In this document: positions 22,173-34,681 of the stretch, piece after piece
How the letters are laid out: each line of letters begins with the position of its first letter
Numbering within the stretch: position 1 is the stretch's first letter
From: Paraconiothyrium sp. Pb-2020
Lineage: Eukaryota > Ascomycota > Dothideomycetes > Pleosporales > Didymosphaeriaceae
Length of the DNA: 64,000 nucleotides
Reading direction: 5' to 3'
Assembly (NCBI GenBank): GCA_022419385.1
Contig: JAJUBI010000003.1
Location: 2,170,001-2,234,000 of the forward strand
Made by a program: the position numbers and the translations under genes
Notes under the pieces: model-generated
Told to the model about the DNA's origin: nothing
Database searches by the model: none
Seen by the model: the letters and a program-made list of their open reading frames with translations, nothing else

Positions 22173-25100
22173 GCAATCTACTCATGAACCTCGTGGAAAG
22201 CGACATAAAGAGATAATCAAGGAAATCGGTTGTCTGTGTGAAGAACCTGGACTGTGGATTCTCCCTTCTGGATTGCCGACAGCAAGCAGACACTTTATGA
22301 CGCACCCACGGCGGGCAGCCTTAACGAAGATATGGCCAATCTGCTCATGGCCTTCTTGCAGTGCGTCATTCCACATGAGAAGCATTACGTGGTATGTGCT
22401 ATGCGGTGTTCCAAATTTACGGCACCTGCGACATCTCATTTCGAGCTTTAACTGCGTGCCTGAACATCGGTATAGATTGAGGGGAAGCTGCGACAATAGA
22501 TAGCCATGCCCATGGAGTCGTTCTTGTTCAATTGTGCAAAATGCACCGTCACTAAACTGTCCGGGTATTGATTGTCCTGCTTCAATTTCAGTGGAAGCGT
22601 CGGTGTCGTAAATCTTGTCTGTTCAGGACTGGATTGAGAGGATGCGAGCCTTGTTTGCGAACAATGCGAATGGAGTGGACCCGACCAGAGAATCTTGAAC
22701 CTTATGCTTGCGCTCGACTTGGTGTGTACCTGGATGCTCAAGAAGGATCCACGGACCTGCAACTGCTTGTGCAGCTTTTATGATCGAAGGCGAAGTCAAT
22801 TAGCGCCGGTCGCTATGTGTGATCCTGAGCTACTCCTTACATATTGCGAATCTTTTTGTTCGATCAATCGTATGACCTTTATATCAATCGAAGGACCCAT
22901 TGCAATTTGCAAGGAAAGGAGAAGCTTTACGGTTCCTCGGAAATAGTTCCAGTTTCCACAATATCTGCAGAATTCGTTCGCAGACCCGAACGGCAAATAT
23001 CAACCCTGTGAGCGCTTAGGAAACTCCTTTGATACCCTGCCTGCGCGATTGGTTTCGATCTTCTCGTAGACCAAAATTATGAGAGGCTCCACGATTAGAA
23101 TACCTCGGTCGCAGTAGCCAAGTACTCTGTGCAATCACAACGCACTCGGAAGGGATCAGAGCTGAGTGCTTTCCCACGGCATCGTCACTCCATGCAATTG
23201 CGGTCCTCCCTCCGTCCCTGTGCGATGCTTTTGTGGGCAACTCGTATATTCCAGGATGCAGCTGGGCTGGCAGACCATTGGATCTGAGGCTGGCAGTCAC
23301 TCGTCTCCAGCAACTCTGGAAACTCATCTATTAAGCTGTCTCGAACCTCCACACATTGCGGGGCTATGTAGCAGAGCTCGTACAAGGCTGAAGAGAATGT
23401 GTGGCTCAAGTTAGCGTCCATCCTCGCAGCGATGTATGTGTGGTGGGACTTCGTCAGCAAATTGCAAGGGAATGGCTCGAGTCAGTCCCCTTTTGAACCA
23501 TCAAAGCGCAGGAAGAAGTAAAACGGCCAGACTGGTGCGACCTGTGGATGCAAGTCATCGAGGTCCACGTCTCCAATGGTCTATCTGAAGCCTTTGTCGA
23601 TGTGTGGGTCTGGAGCCCGCAGGTCCGCGGGTTTGTGTGTCACACGTGCATGCCTCTGTATAGAAGATGTACTTGGGACTCGTCCATAGCGTGTGCGGGC
23701 TATCGGACGTCGCTCGATGTAGCAAGCTAGCTGCTCTGGTGTGCAGAGGCTCGTGGGCTGAAGACCTTCGACGGGGACCAGATGGTGAATGCATACCTGC
23801 TTTGGCCTCGACAGGCTGTGTGAGATGGCCGCTACGTCTGCACCTGCCGTTATGGTATGCGACTTTGTTATCGCTGCTGCTGCTATGATAGGAGTGTGGT
23901 TTCGCCAGAGCACCTCTGTCACGGACCTAGTTGCCCCGATGCTGCATGAGCCGTGCTCATCATATGGTGCAGAGCAAGTCGCAAGATTAAGAAGCCCCGC
24001 CTGTGAGCTCCGTCGGCAGAGATTTTGGAGATGTATGCGCATGAACAAAGACTTTCGTCGCGGACGTCGCTATGCCTATTTTTGAGGCTCGTGAGGTGCT
24101 GTTTCGAAAGAAGAGGACAGGCGCGTTTCGTCTCCTTGGTGGCGAGGGAGTCGCGTGCCGTGAATGTCGTTTGACGAAAGGTGCGATCGGCGGTCTCTCG
24201 AAGATTATGTGCGCATTCTTGTTCCAAGGATCTCTCCGCAAGATCGGGAGCAGGAGCGGAGGTCAGCGATTGCAGAATGCACGACGTACTTGATGGCAAG
24301 AGCTGCGGCCCGGGCCGCCTGTTCACCGTTCCTGCACTGCGGCATCTTCTCGAAACACCAAAGCTTTCAAGCCGTCATTCAAACCTTCATCGTGACAAGC
24401 CTGCGTCGGGTGGATAAGGGACATACCCAGGGCGATACTCCCTCACGTGCCTCACGTGCTGCACCCGTCGTCTCCGGAGGATCCTGCCCAAATGTGCGCA
24501 ATGGCAACGCCATCTAGCCTTGCTGCATGGGAGAAGAAGGAGAGGAGAGCAAGAAGAGGCGGACGCATCCCATCGAGGTTGATATAGTGGTTGAGTAGGC
24601 GACAGTGCCCCTCATGCGACTCTCGTCAAAGTTTGAGGACGTGACTAGCGTGGTTTACGAGACAGTGTGTGAACAAGAGAGCGCACAAATTGCAGTGTGA
24701 CCCTGCCCTGTTCCCAGCTCCCTTCGCTTCTCTACTATTAACCGTAACACCACTCTACATGCAGGGCTACAGGCCCCCCGGCCTCGTCGTCTCCTTTCAT
24801 GGCGACATTGCTATCCGACGATATATTTACTCCTAACCGCCCCTTCGACCATCGCCTAAGCGGGGCATCGGCCGCGTCACAAAGTGGTTCCTGCGGCTAC
24901 GCTCTTGGTTGTCCAATGACCGTTCTGCTTCCATCGAACATACCTTCCTGCACTTCGGCTCATCTAGGGACAAGACGCCCAAAGACATTCACGATGCCTC
25001 ACAAGGCGTAGGCTCAGATAAATCGTTCTCCACAGCGCCTTGCGCGGATATTGAGCTCTTTCTGGTCGTATACAACAAGGACAAGTAGCAGCAGCGCCCC

Positions 25101-26432
25101 GACACACTCCGTGATGAGACAGTTGAAGATGAATCGGAGCCCGGGTCGGAATTTAGCGCTGAGGGCTTGTGAATTGCTGAAACATACCGGAAGGGCATCA
25201 GGAAATGCAAAAGATGGGGTAGGTCTAAGCGATCGCTCGCGCAGAGGTGCCAATCCAGTACGGCGCCGCCCATACGCGTGCTGCTTCGAAAGGCTCTCCC
25301 CCCATCGCTGTTTATGATTGGCAGATTGCTTCTTTCGATAGCGCTGCCACTCTGATGCCACTCGATTGGTGTGTGAATAGTGTCATTCAGAAGCGAGATG
25401 GCAAGCTTAAATTTTCGAGCAACTACACTGATCATGTTGCTATGCTCTGTCGTGGTCTTAATGTGACCCTCGGAGACTTCCCACTGAAGTCAGATTGCTC
25501 AAGGATCGACGCGAGCTACGCCGTCACGTTTATCAAGCTCATCCCTAGACCAGATCGCAGCAATCCCGGCGTCGCCTTTGCAAACCGTCCCAATCGGCGG
25601 TTGCCAATGTCAAGGCCACCAATGGCATCCATCCAACCGTTGAGGACAATATATAGGCATACAAGACCATCGTTACACGAGTATAGAAGTTCGAGGCATA
25701 AACAACTGCTCGGATGACACTCGTGGAGAACATTGAAGCTTATCATAAAGGCTTGATGTGTATATGGGAGCAGTAAAAGAACCTATGACGGAGACTGAAG
25801 CTCATTGCTGCATCATCGGGCAGCTTGCTAAGTCTTTGTAGCAGCCAAGCATCAATCCACTCATCACTCGTGAATCGACCGTGTGGGATAATTTGCCGAT
25901 GACCTAATGGTACCGGGATGGCAGATTGACATCTTGGCGAACGTACGGCGTGGGGTCTGCCTTTCGTTTCAGCCTTCCCCCACAGCCTGTTCGCCAATCC
26001 AGCTGGACACACCCCCACCAGCGCCGCCTTCGTTTCTCACCACTCATCAGGCCCTAGCACAATAATTCCACATTAACAAGAAGGTACGTACGACGGCTGA
26101 CCTTGCTGCCGTCTCGCAGGGGCTTTTGCGTCGTCAGTGCATTTCACAACTGCCCGCACACCATCCCACTGGCTCGGTGCCTAGGTTTTGAAACGAAACG
26201 CGGCCGCCAAACAAGCGCATTGGTGCGATCAACGTTTCAGGTGAAGATGCATGCTTACCCTTGCCTCGAGCGAGGCTTTGGCCTCAGCCGCAAGCACCCT
26301 TTACGCGAACCGGATTGTGTGCTGTTAACCACGGGCAATCCGCCTCCCTGAGGCATCTAAAATCATTGCCTTCTTCGCCCGTTTCTACCACCTTGTTCAC
26401 CTGCCTCCCTCTTCTCAATTCTTGTTTGATTG
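22173..26432. other. Long interval with no supported gene
   Basis: About 4.3 kb with only short, mutually overlapping ORFs on both strands and no recognisable domain. The last few hundred bases before 26433 are CT-rich, as expected for a 5' leader of the zinc-finger gene. Confidence 0.55.
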
Positions 26433-27896
26433 ATGGAGCGCCATTCTTCAGGCTCGTATTCGCCCTTCGCATTTGGAAGAGAAGTCTCGAACGAAGAGAT
26501 GGATTTCGAGACAGAGTCGCCTGGCGCGTACCTCGAAGCACAACCGCGTCAACACATCTCTAGCCACCAGCCGCTGTATGGCGATCAGACCACTTATGGT
26601 GAGTCGAGGAGTGAACTGTGAAGTGCTCATATTGACTTGGCTGCAGCCTTCCCATTCGGCTTCTCGGTGAACTACCCCTCCATGGGCCTTCAAGATCAAT
26701 CATTCCGCTCTCACCAACGGCATCAATCTACTTCCGCTCAGTCCAACCATTCTTCAGTTCACCGGTCCTCGGACGGTAGCGCGTTTTCGTCATGGCAACC
26801 TCGTAGCTCTGTCGCGTCTACGAACACGACTTGGTCGCATTTCTCCGAACTTTCCTCGGAAAGTTTCCTTACTCAACCAGACGAGAGGCTAGGAGCGCGT
26901 TCTCCAGTCGCTTCGCCGATACCACCAGAAGTAGCCCCGGCACCTATACCCCCTAAGCGAGCGCACGAACGCCAACCTTCCCAGGACAAGGAACCTTTCC
27001 TCACGTGCGTATCGCGGAACAAGAGATTCCGACGTTCTGCAAAGGAGCCTAAGTACCAGTGCACAGCGTGCAGCGAAGGCTTTCAGCAGAAATATGACTG
27101 GAAGCGACATGAGGAAACCTACCAAGAACGCACAGAAATGTTCGAGTGCGAGTTATGCCTCAACATCTACTTTCTCGACAAGGACTTCATTCACCACCAT
27201 CAAGGGAGTCATCGATGTCAGGTCTGCGTGCCCAAGAGACACGTGGAGATGGCAAGGAAGAAACGGGTGGCGCGAACAGGCTGGGGCTGTGGATTCTGTA
27301 TCCACTTCAGCAAGAGTTGGTCAGAGAGGTGCAACCATATCAGCGAGCATTTTGAGAAGAAAGGGCATACCATGGCAGACTGGAAACATTCAAGGGTAAT
27401 ATGGTCCCTCCTTCAGCGCCCAGAGATACTGCAAGAATGGTGCCGTCTACTGGAGACCAAGCACCGCACAGAAAACCCTTTTGCTTGGAAAGCGTCAACT
27501 AGTGGACGATCAGAAGGCTATCCAGACACAAACACGCAACCTCAGTTACAAGACCTTCTCGAATTCTACACACCGTTCCAGGACGCGGCGGCCATCGCAA
27601 GACTGGCTTTCGAGACCGGCCTGCGCGAGAAAAAGCTCGCAGACGTACCTCCGCCTGTGCCAGAGAAGGATGGCTATCCGCAACAGCCACCTCATCAGTC
27701 ATTATTTGCTCAAAATCAGCATTCTGCCCCGTTTTCTGCCGGCATACACGATCCCATGACCGACATGCCTGCATGGGATCCCCTCTTGGGCACCATTCCT
27801 GAAGACCCTTTCCAGCCAGCAAATGTGGTCACGCTCGACTACAATACCCTCAATGCTGCGTTCAGCCACTCTTATAACCACACTGGCCAATGCTAG
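26433..27896 (+). CDS. C2H2-type zinc-finger protein, probable transcription factor
   Basis: Two exons, 26433-26598 and 26647-27896, with a 48-nt intron (GTGAGT...CTGCAG), giving 471 residues. The N-terminal ~170 residues are Ser/Gln/His-rich and probably disordered. A degenerate C2H2 finger follows: YQCTACSEGFQQKYDWKRHE, whose second His-equivalent lies in a variant ending. A second Cys/His set reads FECELCLNIYF...HHHQGSHRCQVC. The third segment, GWGCGFC...WSERCNHISEHFEKKGHTM then WKHSRVIWSLLQ, is a signature seen in many Pezizomycotina C2H2 regulators. The C-terminal ~120 residues are Pro/Gln-rich and acidic, activation-domain-like. Likely nuclear; target genes unknown. It stands alone in a gene-poor stretch. 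Confidence 0.8.
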
Positions 27897-30657
27897 ACTT
27901 TCATTTAATGTAAACACGACAAAGCCTGATGCGCACTGCGTGCGCTAGGCCCATTAATACGCCTTGAGCGTGGCGACTCAGACGATGTAATGATAATACC
28001 TAGATGCCCGGAAGCTATTGATTGGCTCCGGTCTGTACGACTACACACTATACTCAAGAGAAATACGGGGCTCATGTGGGTGTCTTGGCAGGTTCACCTG
28101 CCTTTTCACCCATCTTCTGTGAAATCTATTCTTGTCGCGTGCCTGGATATCTGACGGACATACTAGGAGAGGGTGCTGACCGGTTTGGCGGATATACTCC
28201 TGCATCGGGTCGAACTAGCCTTAACATAAGCAGGAGGTCACCTGAAACATTAGCTGCATATTGACAAGATCTGACTACCTTCTAAAGGTGGTGCAAATAT
28301 AAGGCAGTATAGCTCTTCATTGGATGGTCTCTAGCTCGGTGACGTTTTGTTAGATGAATGTGTTTAGCGGCTTCAGGTGAAGATTTGCGAAAGGCTCCCA
28401 AGTGGAACAGCGGTATAAAGTATTGAACTTGTACGATCATGTTAGGGACATCAGCATCGATGAAGCACACGAGACCGAAAGCATCACACGCATCGGCTTG
28501 ACGATCTTTCACTCGACCTTGCGTTTGGCTTCGCACGACACCGCTCTCAGTACGATGACTGCAGTAAGGTCATGGTTTTTGGTCATGTCATTCATTTCAA
28601 GCATCCACTTACCTATATACAGCGCCGAGATCAGCCATACCACCCAGCCTCCGAACAGACTGCAAAGATGAACATCGGCGTCATTTATACAACACACCAC
28701 ACGGCGTCGATGCCACCAACATCGGATCAATCCTCGTCTTCAAAAAGGCGAGACGCTGGATTTGTATCCAGCGTATGCTTCTGGCTCGAGCAGCAATCTA
28801 GGCAAGAGCCGTGGAACGCTTTGGCAAGCTCGCGATCGACTGGGTGAAGCGAATAGGCTCCAGATCTAACATGGAGATTGGGAGGTAGGTCTGAAGGAGC
28901 CTCATCAGCCCATCTATCCTAGAGCAGCACTGTGATAGCGTGGCTCATTGATACTTTTGTCAAAACCTTAAGTGGCCGACCCAGGTGGTCCGGGAACAAG
29001 CAAGCCGTCAACTGGTCGATGCAACGTGAAATTGTGTTGACAAATTCCGCTAGTCTAGAATAGGCCGCGTCGCGCACGTGTCGTTGACGCGCTAATGGAT
29101 TCTCCTGATCGCGAGGGCTGGCGGGCTTATCCTCATCTCCACCACTCTGCCATCAACGTTGGTTCTATCGCCGAACAGATTACCTGTGCAACTTTATCAG
29201 GGTATCCAGGCACGTTTTCCCCGCAGCATCGGCTATTTGCAACGGACGCATCGGTCGTCACTCGGTCGGTCGTGCACCTGGCATTTCAGTATCCTGTTAA
29301 TGAGCACTCTCTTCCACGTCAGTCATTCATGTCTCGCTCACCCACAGATACGCAACGATAATCAATTACATTCCACGTCTACTCGACTTCACATTGGTAT
29401 CACGTCGTTTATCAGTTTCGATTTCTGTACCTCCATGAACAGCACCAAATGGTTCCGAAAATCTGGGCGCTTCACAGATGTCGCCTTCGGACTTCATCTG
29501 TGGGTTCATCAAGCCGGCTCCGGTCAACATCTTGCCACATGGTTCGATGAATGGCTTTTGGACAAAGGCAGCGCCCTAGATCAAATTAGTGAGCCTCTCT
29601 GGTGCCTTTTCTTGTTACTCATCCTCTTCACGCAAGTGGCGATGGGCGGGTAGTACAGGTAGAATTGGTGCTCGTTTCAATCTCACACATTCGTCTTGTG
29701 CTCCAAATGAGTGGTACAACAGAGGGTGGTAGCAGTGAGCTATATTCATATGTAAGTCAGCGGCATTGCAAGCGGACTAAACTGGGAGCGCTCTACATGA
29801 CGCGTATACGCTCGCTCATTGCGCTTGCCCCGGTACAGCCTGGGCTTTGTTCTCAATTTCTTGTTACATAGAGGCTTGATCTTGTATTGCATGTTTCGCG
29901 AACCACCTGAACGTCGACTAAACCTCCGAGCCACGTGGAAGGCATATTATCAAGGGCGTCGCTTCTATCGAGTCAAAATGGACTAGATCCAAATACCCTC
30001 TTCAGTCGCCACTGATGTTGCACAAAAAGAAGATAATTTCACGTTGTCTTTGCAATGTGAGACGTGACACATCGGCACATGGGAGTCTAATCGTTGTTCC
30101 TCAACTGACAAAATTTCGAAGCATTGGTGACCTGAATGATTTGCCGGTGGCTCAATCTGCAGACAAAATATTGCTAACAAAATCGGTAGAGGGATTACGG
30201 TCCGGAAAGCCGCCTCCGTCTTGGACAATTACTTTTCTAGGATTCGCCCCACTCGCTAAGCCCCACGCGGGCTTTTCGTCTTCACCGACAAAACAACAGT
30301 ATAAAACGTCCAGGTGACTCTTCTTATGATTTCGTTCGTGGTTGCATTCTTCGTATGTAGACTGCGTATCGTTGTGGGACACTGGTCGATTTCAGCGCAC
30401 CATCCATTACTCTTGCTGTCAGACAAGCAGTGTATAACCTCGGCTTCGTCATCCAACAAGGCAAGCAATCCTTCTCACAGATTGCGTCTGTACGAATTCG
30501 ACGTCGCGTCAATTGATGTTTCTCCGCACCTACTAAATACTTAGTAAGCCAAGCCCTTGTTCTGCCATGGCGACCAGTGTCCCATCGAACATAATGCCAC
30601 GTATTGGCTCCAAAGCAGCTTCTCTGAGACCTTGTGCAGGTTGTTTGCACACCGAAT
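27897..30657. other. Interval with no supported gene
   Basis: About 2.8 kb of short ORFs with no motif. The right end is upstream of the GH94 gene and presumably contains its promoter. Confidence 0.55.
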
Positions 30658-33043
30658 ATGGCTCCTCTCCTTGAAGCAACGCCCGATGGCGACCGATATG
30701 AGCTCACCAGCCCAACGGCAATGCCGAAAGCCGGTGCTTTTTTATGGAATCAAAAGATGATGATCCAAGTGACTTGTCGGGGATACGCAACTGCACAGTA
30801 TATGCAGCCGGAACCTGCAAAATATGCGTATGCGCCAACGTTAGAAGCAAAGACCTTCATGCAGCCGGAGCAACCTTATTACGACCATCACCCTGGCCGT
30901 TTCGTGTATATCAAGGATGAAGAAACCGGTGATGTCTTCTCGGCGCCTTATGAGCCTGTGCGCCGCAAGCTAGGCGAGGGCGACAGGTTCAGATTCTCCG
31001 TAGGAAAGAGTGACATTTCCTGGACCGTGGAGATTCTTGGGATTCGTGTTGAAATGTCATTCCACATTCCTATCAACGACGTAGCAGAGCTGTGGTCTAT
31101 CAAGGTCACCAATGTTTCAAACCGCGAGCGCAAGCTCAGCATTTACCCTTACTTCCCGCTCGGCTACATGTCATGGATGAATCAGGAAGCGGAGTACAAC
31201 GAAAAGGTTGGAGGTATTGTGGGAAGCTGTAAGACGCCTTACCAAAAAGCAGCAGACTATCCCAAGACGAAGTACCTCAAGGACAAGACCTATTTCCTTT
31301 GCGAAGAACAACCCGTTGCATGGGAATCGAGGCAATGGGCTTTCGAGCGCGAAGGTAACTTGCAGTATCCAGGGGCCATCAAGGAGGAAGAGCTGAGCAA
31401 CAGCGATTCTCGTTACGAAACTCCTACGGCCGTTGTACAGTACCGCGTTACGCTTAAGGTTAATGGAGAGCAAGAGTACAGATTTCTGTTTGGTCCAGCT
31501 TACGATGAGAAGGAGATCATCGACATGAAAAGCAGATACCTGGGCAAAGAGCAATTTGCAAAGACTGCAAAAGAATACCAAGACTACATTGCCAGAGGAA
31601 GTGGAGCCCTCAAGATCGAAACACCTGATAAGGACCTTGATAATTTCGTCAACAATTGGCTCCCGCGACAAGTCTACTACCATGGAGATGTGAACCGTCT
31701 TACAACTGATCCTCAAACGCGAAACTATCTTCAAGATAACATGGGAATGAGCTTCATCAAACCCGAAGTAGCACGTGCAGCTATCGTTCGGGCAGTCTCA
31801 CAGCAGGAAAAAACTGGCGCCATGCCTGACGGTATCTTACTGGCCGAAGACGCAGAACTGAAGTACATCAATCAGATACCGCACACAGATCATTGCGTCT
31901 GGCTACCTATAGCCCTGGAGATATATCTCAACGAAACCGCTGACTACGCGCTTCTCGACGAGGAAGTTCCCAGCATGCACGGTGACACGTACACTGTCTT
32001 CGAGCGCTTCAGCCGCGCAATGGACTGGTTACTTTCAGCCCGAGACCGCCGTGGCCTCAGCTACATTGCCCGGGGCGACTGGTGCGATCCCATGAACATG
32101 GTCGGACCCAAGGGAATCGGTGTCTCGGGCTGGCTCACTGTAGCCACAGCCTATGCTCTCAATCTCTGGGCCGAAGTCTGTGAAGCAGCTGGCCAGGGTT
32201 CTGTGGCAGAGAAGTATAGAAACGGCGCTAAAGAGGTAAACAATTGTGCCAACAAGCATTTTTGGGACGGCGACTGGTACGCTCGCGGCATCACTGACGA
32301 TGATGTAACTTTTGGCATCAAGGAAGATAAGGAAGGCCGCATCTGGCTCAATCCGCAAGAATGGTCAATCCTCGGTGGCGCCGCCTCGAACGAGAAGATC
32401 TCAAAAATGCTCATCCAGGTTGATGAACAGCTCAGCACACCCTATGGCGTCGTAATGTTCGCTCCACCTTTTACGGCTATGCGTGAGGACGTCGGCCGTG
32501 TCACGCAGAAGTACCCTGGCCAAGGTGAGAACGTAGCGTATATAACCACGCAGGAGCCTTCTACGTCTGGGCCTTGTACAGCATCGCTCAATCGGACCGT
32601 GCGTTTACCGTCCTTCGCCAGATGATCCCTGGGCCTAGCGAAGAAGACTACCTTCAACGCGGACAATTACCCGTGTATATTCCCAACTACTACCGTGGAG
32701 GGTACAGGTTGTATCCTCGCACTGCTGGACGTAGCAGTCAATTGTTCAACACGGGAACGGTAAGCTGGGTGTATAGGAGTCTTGTGGAGGGCTTGTGTGG
32801 GCTGAAGGGAGTGAAGGACGGGTTGAGCGTGAAGCCATTATTGCCGAAAGCGTGGGATGCAATTAAGATTAGGAGATCGTTCAGGGGCGCAACGTTCGAG
32901 GTTAGTGTCAAGAGGAGACGGGAGGCGTAAAGGTCATTTCTGATGGAGAGGTGGTGCAAGGAGGGGTTATAAAGGGGATACAGAACGGCAAGACTTATAA
33001 GGTTGAGGTGGAGATTCCAAAGGCGCAGATAGCTGTTGGGTAA
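30658..33043 (+). pseudogene. GH94 cellobionic acid phosphorylase, two apparent frameshifts
   Basis: The sequence closely follows fungal/bacterial cellobionic acid phosphorylase (NdvB-like GH94). That enzyme splits 4-O-beta-D-glucosyl-D-gluconate with phosphate into glucose 1-phosphate and gluconate, linking oxidative cellulose breakdown to central metabolism. From the ATG at 30658 one frame runs 627 codons. It includes MIQVTCRGYATAQYMQPEP, NWLPRQVYYHGDVNRLTTDP, NYLQDNMGM and the catalytic-Asp motif GDWCDPMNMVG (Asp about residue 477). At 32536-32538 the frame changes by one missing base inside the conserved ENxAVYNHA segment, continuing as [16 protein letters not shown] to [13 protein letters not shown]. 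Near 32919-32921 a second missing base shifts into the tail ([13 protein letters not shown]...), ending at TAA 33043. Without the shifts the protein would be about 795 residues, the normal length. Real decay or assembly error cannot be told apart here. Confidence 0.88.
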
Positions 33044-33140
33044 GAAACAGCGGGAACTCGGGATGATGTGCCAAGGCTCGGCACCTGCATTATTCAAATC
33101 TTTAAGTTCCGTCTGATACCATGTCTGTCTTCTTGAAAAT

Positions 33141-34681
33141 TTAGATCCATTTCCAAGCCAAGCCGATCTGAACGTATCGTGATCCAACAAATAGACATCC
33201 GCTCACGAACATAGCCAAGCCAGCGAAGATCTGCATGTACAAATATCCGCCGTTGTTTCTCTGGATCAAGGTACCAGCAATTGGCGTCCCAATCAAAGCG
33301 CCAATGCCATACATGAACCAATTCGTTCCGTTCCGCGTTCCGTCTTCTTGATGTCCGAGATCTGAGCGACCAATGAGCTTGTGAGTGCAACGTAAGCTCC
33401 ATTGGTGAAACCAACGAGCACAGCAAACACTATGAACGGTGTTGTTGAATATGCAGGGATCCAGGCCGCAAGGACAAACAGTGCGGAGAGGAAAGTATGA
33501 TGATCATGGTATTGAAGCGGCCTGCGCGATCTGCCACCCATCCGGCTACCACTCGACCATTACGCTCGAGCGTTCAACATAGATATAATAGATAGTTGGT
33601 GATGTTTGTGGTACACCTCACGCTGCGCATTCAAGGCAATGAATGTTCCCCGGTTGATATACAGCCATGGCGAAGAAGAAGCAAGCTGCTGTAAGGAATA
33701 AAAACGGCGGTTCGTACAGAGGCTCCACGAAGTCCATTGGATGCGGCTTTTTTGCGACATGTGTTAGGCGGGACTTGAGCAGCACGTTCGTTACTGTGAG
33801 GAGGCCCAGGAAGACAAAGCCGACGACGCGAAGGGCCCAGCCAAAGCCGATGCTGTTGTATATGTGATTCACCATGATACTGAATGGTTTCAGTATGCTC
33901 TCAGGTAGGCGATCAGTGGTTCCAACCTACGGTATGATTACGCCGCCAGTAGCTGAGCCAGCTGAAGCGAAGCCCAGGGCTAGCGCCCTATTGTTCTTGA
34001 ACCATGTCGCGATAGAGTTCGAAGCAGCAAAGAAGATGGCGCCGCCACCAATACCAGTACATATTGACTGCGATAAGATGAAGTGCCAATACTGCGCTGA
34101 TAAGGACATCATCTGCCAAAGCCGAAAGTACAGAGTCAGTGTATCTTCAATAGAAGCTGGGGCTGGTACATGGCCTCGTGACTCAGTGAAGCTAAATAAA
34201 GATGCTTCTCATCATTTTAGGTAGATGATGATAATCTCTCTATCGCCTAGCGGAGAGAGCACATGCAGTTGGTGCCCGGAAGACTTGCCATGACGCCGAG
34301 GACCTGTAGTAAGCTGCCGACGGCGATGATCCATCGTGGACCGTAGGAGTCGAATGCTTTACCAGTCACGGGTGCGCTGACGAACATAAAGAATGTTTGC
34401 AACGAAATAATCCATCCTATTGCGCTAGGCGAATAGTCCTGTAGGTAGTCCTTCTCGTAAATCGTTTGGAAGACACCAGCAGCATTATTCCAACCAACGC
34501 TCACGAACATGGCGCACCACCCGCCGACGACGACGCTCCACGCTGCCCACCCTCCATCTGGTACCTCGCTGCTGACTGCTGCTTGGGCGGGACGATCAGC
34601 GACGACGCCGGCTTGTTGGCTCGCTTCGGCTGACAGTGGCTTTTGTTCGGGTACACCGGCGAAGTCGCGAATCGAGGCCAT
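33141..34681 (-). pseudogene. MFS monocarboxylate-permease-like transporter, multiple frameshifts
   Basis: Monocarboxylate porter-like MFS permease (SLC16/MCH family), about 12 membrane spans expected. The ATG at 34681 opens a hydrophilic N-terminus, then the family signature PDGGWAAWSVVVGGW at about residue 44. Exon 1 (34289-34681) ends at a GC donor (ATG|GCAAGT). Exon 2 is 33931-34112, and a 51-nt GT-AG intron follows. The third exon starts at 33879 and is sound as far as FFFAMAVY. From about 33670 to 33340 the conserved pieces occupy changing frames: FIALNAQRE, TTNITNYLL, SMLNA, RVVAGWVADRAGRFNTM, LFVLAAWIPAYSTTPFIVFA, then NGTNWFMYGIGALIGTPIAG. The frame finally ends at TAA 33141 (LAWKWI). 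It converges on the GH94 gene with under 100 bp between stops. Substrate unknown; a sugar acid is a guess from context. Confidence 0.82.
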
